Of a stretch of 6,322 bases of DNA, positions 1 through 5,592 are shown one piece after another. The stretch is taken from the NCBI GenBank assembly GCA_937874455.1, contig CALNBE010000158.1, positions 1 through 6,322 on the forward strand, given 5' to 3'. Each line of letters starts with the position of its first letter. The stretch's first letter is position 1. The notes beneath the pieces are model-generated. The model did no database searches, had not been told where the DNA came from, and was given only the letters and a program-made list of their open reading frames with translations. The DNA comes from an uncultured Opitutia bacterium. GTDB taxonomy: Bacteria > Verrucomicrobiota > Verrucomicrobiia > Opitutales > UBA953. Both the position numbers and the translations under genes were made by a program.

Positions 1-226
1 CGGCCTCCGAGGCGACCTTCGACAAAGCGGATTTTTTCGCCACAGGTTTCTTGGCCGGAGCGGCTTTTACCGCGATTTCTTTAATTGGTTTTTTCCCTGC
101 CGCCGCACTGCCCTTCGGGGCGGACGCGGGTTTTTTGGCCGCAGGTTTTCTGACTGCGAGCTGTTTTTTCGCAGTGGGCTTCGTCACGGGCTTTTTCTTG
201 GCGGGGGCGGGCTTTTTTTTGCTCAT
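1..226 (-). CDS. Lys/Ala/Pro-rich basic protein, N-terminal part only (possibly a DksA/TraR-like regulator)
   Basis: The frame opens at ATG 226-224 and stays open for 75 codons to the window edge, so the C-terminal part is missing. The visible part begins MSKKKPAPAKKKPV and is almost entirely Lys (22 of 75), Ala (19) and Pro (10), in loose repeats of the KKPA/PAKK kind like those of histone H1-like tails. It is low-complexity, probably disordered, and no folded domain is visible. The gene starts 27 bases after the ileS stop on the same strand, so the two are probably co-transcribed. No Shine-Dalgarno sequence precedes the start. Codons 3-5 form a run of eight A, a possible slippage site. From general knowledge, some Verrucomicrobia and relatives carry DksA/TraR C4 zinc-finger proteins with such tails, often near lspA; that identity is inferred from context. 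An HU- or histone-like DNA-binding protein is an alternative. That it is coding is fairly secure; its function is not. Confidence 0.6.
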   Translation of the reverse strand, partial: MSKKKPAPAKKKPVTKPTAKKQLAVRKPAAKKPASAPKGSAAAGKKPIKEIAVKAAPAKKPVAKKSALSKVASEA

Positions 227-253
227 GGCGGTCGGAGAGATAAGGGTTGGTGG

Positions 254-3061
254 TTAGGACGTTAAATTGTACTTGGCAGCCAGTGCCTCACGGCAACGGG
301 GGCTCACCATGCCGAACTCGCCGGCATTTACAAGTTCGGGAACCCATCGCCAACTGCGGGGGCAGCGCACACCGTCCGCCTTCAGGGTTTCCACCCGCAA
401 CTCCGCCCCGGTAACAGGGGTCAGCGTCACTTGCGAGACAATGAAGGTTTCCGGCAAAATCGCTGCGTGCTTTTGCAGCAGGGAAAATTCCTTTGCCGCC
501 GGATCGGCGCTGATGCGGACTTGGGCGTCGAGCGACTGGCCGATGGTTTTGCTCTGCCGCAGCGCCTCCAGCCCGGTGTTCACCTTGTCCAGCACGGCCA
601 GCAGGCCTTCGAATTCCTCCGCAGCCCGCGCGTTCTGCCAAGCGGGATCGGCTTCCGGCCAGTCCTCCAGATGAATCGAGTGCTCGCCGAACTCCGATTT
701 GTCGGCGTAAAATTCCCAAGCCTCGTCGGTGGTGAACGGCAGCATCGGCGCGAACAGCCGCACCAGCGCCGCAAAGATAATCCGGATCGCCGTTTGCGCC
801 GAGCGCCGGGTCGGATCATTCGGGGCCAGCGTGTAAAGGCGATCCTTGAGGATGTTGTGGTAGGTCGCCGAGAGCGTGGTGGTGGTGAACGCGGTCAGCA
901 GCGCGTAGGCCTTGTGAAACTCGTAGCTTTCAAACGCCGCCGTCACCTCCGTCACCAGTCCGTGCAGTTTGTGCAAGGCCCACTGGTCGATCAGGGTCAT
1001 TTGTACCACCGGCACGGCGTCCTTGGCGGGATCAAAGTCGTAGAGGTTGCTCAACTGGTAGCGGAGGGTGTTGCGCACGCCGCGATACTGGGTCGAGATG
1101 GCGTCGAAAATCGCGTCCGAGAGCGGAATGTCGTTCTGGTAGTTTTCCGAGGCAATCCACAGCCGGACGATGTCGGCACCGTATTTGTTCACGTAGCCGT
1201 CCGCAGTCTGCGGCTTGCCGTCGGATTTGGAAATCTTCTGACGCTTTTCATTCACCACAAAGCCGTGGGTAATGACGCGTTTGTAGGGTGTGGCGTCCCG
1301 GGTCAGAATGCCCGTCCAGAGTGACGACTGAAACCAACCGCGATGCTGGTCCGAGCCTTCCAAATAAAGATCCGCCGGCCAGTGCAGTTCGGGATTGCGC
1401 GCCAGCACCGCCAGATGGCTCGTGCCGGAGTCAATCCACACATCCAGCGTGTCGCTGCCCTTCCGCAGCTTGTCCGCCTCCGGCCAGCCCGCAGGCAGCG
1501 CGATGCCGGACAAAATTTCCTCCGCGCTTTTCTCAAACCACAAGTCCGTGCCCGCCGTTTCCACCTTGTCGGCAATCGCCGCGATCACTCCGGCGTCGAG
1601 ATAGGCGTTGCCCTCGGCGTCGTAAAAGGCCGGGATCGGCACGCCCCAAGAGCGCTGGCGCGAGATGCACCAGTCGGGACGATTTTCCACCGCAGCGCGA
1701 ATGCGATTTTCGCCCCAAGTCGGCGTCCAAGCAACTTTGCCAATGGCGTCCAGTGCCTCCTGCCGCTTCCCCTGCCGGTCCAGGCCGACAAACCACTGGT
1801 CCATGGCCCGGAAGATCACCGGGGTCTTCGAGCGCCAGCAATGCGGGTACTGGTGGTGGATAAACTCCAGCTTCAGCAGCGCGCCCGTTTCCTCCAAAGT
1901 TTTCAACACCGCGATGTTGGCCGGACACTTGCCGTCCGTTTCCAGCACGCTCACACCAACCAGATGCGCGGGCACCTGTCCGTCGTCCGCGTAAACGCCC
2001 TGATCATTCACCGGGCAGTAAATTTCCAAGCCATATTTCAAACCGGTCTGGTAGTCCTCCAGTCCGTGTCCGGGCGCGGTGTGCACGCAGCCGGTTCCGG
2101 CGTCAGTTGTCACATAATCCGCCAAAACAATCGGACTGGCCCGGTCGATAAACGGATGTCGCGGCTGCAAACCTTCCAGAGTGCGCCCCAAGTGCTTTTT
2201 TCCTTTGACCGCGCCGGTCAGTCCGCAGGCGGCGATAAATGCGTCCGCCAGCACATCCGCGACGAGGTAGGTTTTTCCTCCGCAGTTCACCTCCACGTAT
2301 TCCAATTCCGGATGCACTGCGATGGCCAGATTGGCGGGCAAAGTCCACGGCGTGGTGGTCCAAATCACCACCGACAGCTCACCTTCGGGCCGCAGCGGAT
2401 CCGGATTCGGCACCGGGAAGGCCACCCAGATCGAGGGGCTCCGCTTGTCCTTGTATTCAATTTCCGCCTCCGCCAGCGCGGTGGCGCAGGGAATCGACCA
2501 GTAAACCGGCTTCTTGCTGCGATAAACCAAGTCGTGCCCGACAATCGCGGAAAATGTCCGCAAAATATCCGCCTCGTACGCGGGGGCCATCGTCTTGTAT
2601 TCCGCCGCCCAATCGGCCAGCACACCGAGCCGTCGAAACTGCCCGCGCTGCTTTTCCATGAAGCTCGCCGAAAAAGCCGCGCAGGCCTTGCGGATGTCCA
2701 ACGCGTTCAATTCCTTCTTCTGCGCCTGCAGCTCCTTCATCACCTTGTGCTCAATCGGCAGACCATGACAATCCCAGCCGGGCACATACGGCGTGCGGAA
2801 GCCGCGCATCGTCTTGTAACGGAGGATAATGTCCTTCAGCAGTTTGTTGAGCGCGGTCCCGATGTGCACATCGCCGTTGGTGAAAGGCGGTCCGTCGTGC
2901 AAAACAAAAGCTGTTTTCCCCGCATTATGCTGTTGGATACGCGCATACAGGTCGATCTTCTCCCAGTGGGCAATACGTCCGGGCTCGCGGCCGGTGAGAT
3001 TCGCCCGCATGGGAAAATCGGTGACTGGGAGATTGAGCGTGTCCTTGAGTTCGATGGCCAT
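254..3061 (-). CDS. ileS: Isoleucyl-tRNA synthetase (IleRS)
   Basis: Class I aminoacyl-tRNA synthetase that charges tRNA-Ile in the cytoplasm. The 935-aa product matches bacterial IleRS (E. coli about 938). Motifs in order (935-aa numbering): HDGPPFTNG then HIGT (66-69) at the HIGH position; GWDCHGLPIEHKV (95-107); CP1 editing domain with TTPWTLPAN (236-244) and GTGCVHTAPGHGLEDY (322-337); WCISRQRSWGVPIP (464-477); DVWIDSGTSH (540-549); EGSDQHRGWFQSSL (568-581); KISKS (609-613); then the helical anticodon-binding region. The C-terminal zinc ribbon is altered: C900 and C923 remain, but the partner positions are S903 and S920. I chose the ATG at 3061 because AAGG lies 9 bases upstream and MAIELKDTLNLP is a typical IleRS beginning; an in-frame TTG at 3085 would add eight residues. 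The gene is divergent from the thioesterase gene and probably leads an operon with the Lys-rich gene. Confidence 0.97.
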   Translation of the reverse strand: MAIELKDTLNLPVTDFPMRANLTGREPGRIAHWEKIDLYARIQQHNAGKTAFVLHDGPPFTNGDVHIGTALNKLLKDIILRYKTMRGFRTPYVPGWDCHGLPIEHKVMKELQAQKKELNALDIRKACAAFSASFMEKQRGQFRRLGVLADWAAEYKTMAPAYEADILRTFSAIVGHDLVYRSKKPVYWSIPCATALAEAEIEYKDKRSPSIWVAFPVPNPDPLRPEGELSVVIWTTTPWTLPANLAIAVHPELEYVEVNCGGKTYLVADVLADAFIAACGLTGAVKGKKHLGRTLEGLQPRHPFIDRASPIVLADYVTTDAGTGCVHTAPGHGLEDYQTGLKYGLEIYCPVNDQGVYADDGQVPAHLVGVSVLETDGKCPANIAVLKTLEETGALLKLEFIHHQYPHCWRSKTPVIFRAMDQWFVGLDRQGKRQEALDAIGKVAWTPTWGENRIRAAVENRPDWCISRQRSWGVPIPAFYDAEGNAYLDAGVIAAIADKVETAGTDLWFEKSAEEILSGIALPAGWPEADKLRKGSDTLDVWIDSGTSHLAVLARNPELHWPADLYLEGSDQHRGWFQSSLWTGILTRDATPYKRVITHGFVVNEKRQKISKSDGKPQTADGYVNKYGADIVRLWIASENYQNDIPLSDAIFDAISTQYRGVRNTLRYQLSNLYDFDPAKDAVPVVQMTLIDQWALHKLHGLVTEVTAAFESYEFHKAYALLTAFTTTTLSATYHNILKDRLYTLAPNDPTRRSAQTAIRIIFAALVRLFAPMLPFTTDEAWEFYADKSEFGEHSIHLEDWPEADPAWQNARAAEEFEGLLAVLDKVNTGLEALRQSKTIGQSLDAQVRISADPAAKEFSLLQKHAAILPETFIVSQVTLTPVTGAELRVETLKADGVRCPRSWRWVPELVNAGEFGMVSPRCREALAAKYNLTS

Positions 3062-3229
3062 TGTATTCTGCCTTGCTGTAAACAATATCGGGCGAAAAAA
3101 GTGGCGGACACGCTGCCATTTGAACGGGGCAAGTCAAGGGGAAGCGCGAGGGAAAAATTTCCTCCACTACCAAACCATGCAAGAGGTTTGCCTCCTTCGC
3201 GATTTTCCCGATTTTATCACATATTTCCC
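3062..3229. promoter_or_regulatory. Divergent intergenic region between ileS and the thioesterase gene
   Basis: These 168 bases lie between two divergent start codons and must hold the promoter of ileS, and probably one for the plus-strand genes. They are AT-richer than the flanking genes. On the plus strand TTGCCT (3188-3193) and TTTTAT (3212-3217) are 18 bases apart, each matching 4 of 6 consensus bases; transcription from there would start only a few bases before the ATG at 3230. On the minus strand TTGACT (complement of 3132-3137) resembles a -35 box but has no good -10 partner. Dyads seen: GGAAA-AA-TTTCC (3151-3162), CAAACC/GGTTTG (3171-3176 with 3185-3190) and GAGG/CCTC (3183-3194). No T-box antiterminator features such as the conserved T-box sequence are seen ahead of ileS. 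The presence of promoters is inferred from gene layout; the exact boxes are uncertain. Confidence 0.4.
3071..3074 (-). promoter_or_regulatory. Shine-Dalgarno-like AAGG of ileS
   Basis: On the minus strand AAGG lies 9 bases before the ATG at 3061. It is the only recognisable Shine-Dalgarno-like site in front of a gene in this window, and it favours the 3061 start over the TTG at 3085, which lies upstream of it. Confidence 0.5.
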
Positions 3230-3664
3230 ATGAGAAGTAATCCTGAAAAAAGCCCCCATCCAGAGGGCGAAATTGTCTCCCGCACCATGGCCATGCCGTC
3301 CGATGCCAATCCCTACGGCGACATCTTTGGCGGCTGGCTCATGAGCCAAATGGACCTCGGCGGCGCCGTCCTCGCCCGCAACATCGCCCGCTGCCGCGTA
3401 GTCACCGTTTCCGCCGAGACCATGAACTTTGTCTCCCCGGTTGCCGTCGGCGACGTCGTCACCTGCTACGCCCGCGTCCTGTCCATCGGGCGCACCTCCC
3501 TGAAAATCGACCTCGACGCCTGGGTCCAGTGCTTCAAAACCGGCCAAAGCCGCCGCGTCACCGAGGGAGCCTTCACCTACGTCGCCATCGACGATCAGGG
3601 CCACCCGCAACCGGTGCATCGTCCGGAGGAAAACGCCGCGGACTCGACTTCCTCGGCGACGTGA
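3230..3664 (+). CDS. yciA: YciA-type acyl-CoA thioesterase (hotdog fold)
   Basis: Hydrolyses acyl-CoA to free CoA and acid in the cytoplasm; YciA of E. coli and Haemophilus influenzae accepts a broad range of acyl-CoAs. The 144-aa product follows YciA closely: RTMAMPSDANPYGDIFGGWL (18-37), MSQMDLGGAVLA (38-49), VVTVSAETMNFVSPVAVGDV (57-76), then the C-terminal strands with TEGAFTYVAID. Asp42 in MSQMD corresponds to the catalytic Asp44 of the H. influenzae enzyme. Length is normal for the family; the last 20 residues are polar and unconserved. The ATG at 3230 is the only sensible start, placing the conserved block about 18 residues in. No Shine-Dalgarno sequence precedes it; the start context is TATTTCCCATG. 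A short upstream frame ends in the overlapping ATGA. nuoA begins 70 bases downstream on the same strand and may be co-transcribed. Another hotdog thioesterase subgroup is possible but less likely. Confidence 0.93.
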   Translation: MRSNPEKSPHPEGEIVSRTMAMPSDANPYGDIFGGWLMSQMDLGGAVLARNIARCRVVTVSAETMNFVSPVAVGDVVTCYARVLSIGRTSLKIDLDAWVQCFKTGQSRRVTEGAFTYVAIDDQGHPQPVHRPEENAADSTSSAT

Positions 3665-3678
3665 TTGCCTCCGGACGG
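3619..3678 (+). other. Long inverted repeat spanning the thioesterase stop codon
   Basis: CGTCCGGAGG (3620-3629) and CCTCCGGACG (3668-3677) are perfectly complementary over 10 bp, with one further G-U pair possible (3619/3678). The 38-base loop contains the TGA stop (3662-3664) and a second, 5-bp stem, CGCCG (3634-3638) with CGGCG (3654-3658). No T-run follows on either strand, so this is not a standard intrinsic terminator. It could be an RNA processing or stabilising structure between the thioesterase gene and nuoA, or a chance product of high GC content. Confidence 0.35.
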
Positions 3679-3734
3679 ACCGCCGAAAAAATCCTCACTT
3701 GCCAACTTTTCCGCCCCCGGCATTTTCCTCCGCC

Positions 3735-4115
3735 ATGTCGGAAACTTTGCAAAGCTATCTGCCCGTACTCATTCAAGTCCTCATCGGTTGCGCACTGCCG
3801 GTGGTGATTTTGGTCGCCAGCCATCTCTTCGGGCAGCGTTCCCGCACTAATTACATCAAAGACCAACCCTATGAGTGCGGCATCCCCGTTGACACCGATC
3901 CGCATCCACGCTTCGCGGTGAAATTCTACGTCACCGCCATGCTCTTTATCCTGTTCGATATCGAAGTGGTTTTCCTCATCCCCTGGGCCATGATCTATCG
4001 CGAATTCATCGCCGAAAACATCGCCATTATCGCCCCCATGGCCGTTTTCCTCTGCGTTATCGTGCTCGGGCTCTTCTACGAGGTGCGCAAAGGCGCCCTG
4101 CAGTGGGAGCGCTAA
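3735..4115 (+). CDS. nuoA: NADH-quinone oxidoreductase subunit A (NuoA)
   Basis: Small membrane subunit of respiratory complex I (NADH to quinone electron transfer with proton pumping), located in the cytoplasmic membrane at the junction of the peripheral and membrane arms. The 126-aa product has three hydrophobic segments (about 9-33, 64-88, 95-114) and the family signatures: YECGIP (46-51) in the loop after segment 1, RFAVKFYVTAMLFILFDIEV (59-78) with the conserved acidic residues D75 and E77, FLIPWA (80-85), and GLFYEVRKGALQW (112-124). Length is typical. I chose the ATG at 3735; an upstream TTG at 3699 would add a Pro-rich dozen residues not typical of the family. No Shine-Dalgarno sequence is seen. 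Unusually, nuoB does not follow: the next gene is the EIIA-DAC fusion, and a terminator-like hairpin lies 20 bases after the stop. The rest of the complex must be encoded elsewhere. Confidence 0.96.
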   Translation: MSETLQSYLPVLIQVLIGCALPVVILVASHLFGQRSRTNYIKDQPYECGIPVDTDPHPRFAVKFYVTAMLFILFDIEVVFLIPWAMIYREFIAENIAIIAPMAVFLCVIVLGLFYEVRKGALQWER

Positions 4116-4134
4116 ACGCCAAAAAACTTCCGCC

Positions 4135-4159
4135 GCGGCGCACTCTCCGCGCCGCTTTT
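4135..4159 (+). terminator. Intrinsic terminator-like hairpin after nuoA
   Basis: GCGGCGC (4135-4141) pairs perfectly with GCGCCGC (4149-4155): 7 G-C/C-G pairs around a 7-base loop, followed directly by TTTT (4156-4159). It starts 20 bases after the nuoA stop. The T-run is short, so termination may be partial. A six-A run at 4121-4126 could give weak bidirectional activity. Since only 30 bases separate it from the next ATG, it could also work as an attenuator for the downstream gene. Confidence 0.5.
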
Positions 4160-4189
4160 CCTCCTCCAACCCATTGAAAACTATTTCCC

Positions 4190-5554
4190 ATGCGCATTGA
4201 TCGCTTCCTCTCCCCCAGCCGCATCATCGACCTCAAAAGCCGGGATTTCAAATCCGCGTTGGTGGAACTGCTCGCCACCTGCCCCGAACCGGTCAGCACC
4301 GGAATCAGCGACGAGGAAATTCTTGAAAAACTGCTCCAGCGCGAACGCACCATCCCCACCCACCTCGACAACTCCGTCGCCCTTCCTCACGTCCGCGTCC
4401 CACTCAAACAAAAATACGTCTTCGCCGTCGGCCGCTGCCCGGATGGGCTCTACGACTCGCCCGACAACGACGACAAAAAAATCCGCATTCTCTTCCTCGT
4501 CCTCGCCTCCGACCGAGAGAAATCCTACCACGCCGTCCTCACCACCCTCGCCCGGGCCCTCGAGGAGCAATCCGTCGTCGAACGGCTCGAAAAAGTCTCC
4601 AACCTCAAGGCCTTTCGCTCCGAAATTTCCGCCATCTTCAAAGGCGTCTCCAGCCAAGCCTCCTCCTTCGCCACCCGCTTTAATCAGCTGCTCACCCGCG
4701 AGGCGGAAAAAATCGCCGTCGGTGCCGACTGCCACTCCGTTCTCCTCTTCATCGACACTTTTTCCTCCCTCATCAAGGTCGGCCGCTTCAAAAGCAAAAC
4801 CTTCGACACCATCATCGTCACCCAACGCGGTTACGAGATCCCCGCCGATCCCGGCGACGCGCCTGACACCATCGTCGTGCGCGCCTTCACCAATCACCGG
4901 CTTTCCCAGCTCCGCAGCGCCCTCCTGATCGGCCTGATGCGCGGCATCATCAAACCCACCGACCGCGTCTGCTGCGTCGGCGGCGTCCCCGGCAGCGACA
5001 AGCTCGACGCCATTCTCGTCGTCGATGTCGCCAGCGAATTCCCCTCCGTCCTCCTCAACCGCAGCAGCGGCATCCTGCCCCCCGGCGTCAGCGCCGAAGT
5101 GCTCGAACGCGCCCTCGGCATCGCCACCGAGCTGGCCGTCGAAGGCCGCGAAGGAAAACCCGTCGGCTGCATCCTCGTCGTCGGCAACCGCGAGCAAATC
5201 AACCCGCACACCAAGCCGCTCATCCTCAATCCATTTTTTGGTTACAACGAGGAGGACCGCAATATCCTTAGCCCATTCATGGACGAAACCGTCAAGGAAC
5301 TCTCCTCCATCGACGGCGCCTTTATCATCAACGGCGACGGGGTGATCGAATCCGCCGGCACCATGCTCACCGCCAGCGACGCCCTCAAACAACTTCCCGG
5401 CGGCCTCGGCACCCGGCACGCCGCCGCCAGCGCCATCTCCATCGCCGCCGACTGCATCGCCATCACCGTCTCCTCCAGCACCGGACAAGTCACTCTCTTC
5501 CGTAACGGCGAACCCCTCGCCCTCCTTGACCGCTCCGCCAACCGCGCACTCTGA
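4190..5554 (+). CDS. PTS EIIA type-2 / diadenylate cyclase (DAC, DisA_N) fusion protein
   Basis: Predicted c-di-AMP synthase (2 ATP to c-di-AMP) with a built-in PTS domain; 454 aa, cytoplasmic, no signal or membrane segment. Residues 1-150 resemble EIIA of the fructose/nitrogen (PtsN) family: VALPHVR (63-69) with His67 at the phosphorylation site, and the second conserved-type His114 in SYHAVLTTLARAL. Residues about 158-285 form an alpha/beta domain (SVLLFID, RGIIKPTDRVCCVGG, LDAILVVDV) that I think resembles the PK_C-like domain of archaeal DAC proteins; this is less certain. Residues about 290-446 are the DAC domain: NPFFGYNEEDRNIL (347-360), DGA (375-377), and GLGTRHAAAS (405-414), where the usual second Arg of RHR is Ala411. 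The ATG at 4190 shares the context TATTTCCCATG with the thioesterase gene. murI begins 38 bases downstream, probably in the same transcript. No EIIB, EIIC or c-di-AMP hydrolase is visible nearby. Confidence 0.85.
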   Translation: MRIDRFLSPSRIIDLKSRDFKSALVELLATCPEPVSTGISDEEILEKLLQRERTIPTHLDNSVALPHVRVPLKQKYVFAVGRCPDGLYDSPDNDDKKIRILFLVLASDREKSYHAVLTTLARALEEQSVVERLEKVSNLKAFRSEISAIFKGVSSQASSFATRFNQLLTREAEKIAVGADCHSVLLFIDTFSSLIKVGRFKSKTFDTIIVTQRGYEIPADPGDAPDTIVVRAFTNHRLSQLRSALLIGLMRGIIKPTDRVCCVGGVPGSDKLDAILVVDVASEFPSVLLNRSSGILPPGVSAEVLERALGIATELAVEGREGKPVGCILVVGNREQINPHTKPLILNPFFGYNEEDRNILSPFMDETVKELSSIDGAFIINGDGVIESAGTMLTASDALKQLPGGLGTRHAAASAISIAADCIAITVSSSTGQVTLFRNGEPLALLDRSANRAL

Positions 5555-5555
5555 A

Positions 5556-5567
5556 CCGCCGCGGCGC
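5556..5567. repeat. Second copy of CCGCCGCGGCGC in an intergenic spacer
   Basis: The 12-mer CCGCCGCGGCGC, which contains the 10-bp palindrome CGCCGCGGCG, begins two bases after the EIIA-DAC stop codon. The same 12-mer occurs at 4130-4141 after nuoA, where it supplies the left arm of the terminator-like hairpin. Here there is no perfect right arm; a weaker 5-bp stem, GCGCG (5564-5568) with CGCGC (5580-5584), is followed by ATTTTT just before the murI start. It may be a small repeated intergenic element, or coincidence in GC-rich spacers. Confidence 0.3.
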
Positions 5568-5592
5568 GGCGACCCCACACGCGCATTTTTCC

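Noticed and set aside
51..257. Plus-strand open frame of 68 codons rich in Phe, Ala and Gly
   Set aside because: It is the antisense of the Lys/Ala/Pro-rich gene: Lys codons AAA/AAG read backwards give Phe and Leu. No family features.
431..1324. 297-codon plus-strand open frame
   Set aside because: Antisense shadow of ileS; Arg/His/Val-rich with no recognisable motif.
3062..3085. TTG start giving ileS eight extra residues
   Set aside because: The ATG at 3061 has AAGG at good spacing and a typical IleRS N terminus; the TTG would place that AAGG inside the coding sequence.
3109..3137. TTGACT on the minus strand as the ileS -35 box
   Set aside because: The expected -10 position, 16-18 bases on, reads GC-rich (AGCGTG) and has no TATAAT-like match.
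1343..3229. Long plus-strand open frame leading into the thioesterase gene
   Set aside because: It is antisense to ileS and stays open because of high GC. Only the part from the ATG at 3230 matches a protein family.
3062..3229. T-box riboswitch ahead of ileS
   Set aside because: The leader is too short for a typical T-box, and no conserved T-box sequence, specifier loop or terminator/antiterminator pair is seen.
3699..3734. TTG start extending NuoA by 12 residues
   Set aside because: The added MPTFPPPAFSSA is not family-like, and the ATG at 3735 gives a normal-length protein.
4181..5578. 465-codon minus-strand open frame rich in Gly, Asp, Glu and Ala
   Set aside because: Mirror of the C-ending codons of the EIIA-DAC gene; low-complexity composition and no motif, while the plus strand has two clear domains.
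5564..5590. Terminator between the EIIA-DAC gene and murI
   Set aside because: Only a 5-bp stem with an 11-base loop before ATTTTT, and it ends 2 bases before the murI start; too weak to call.
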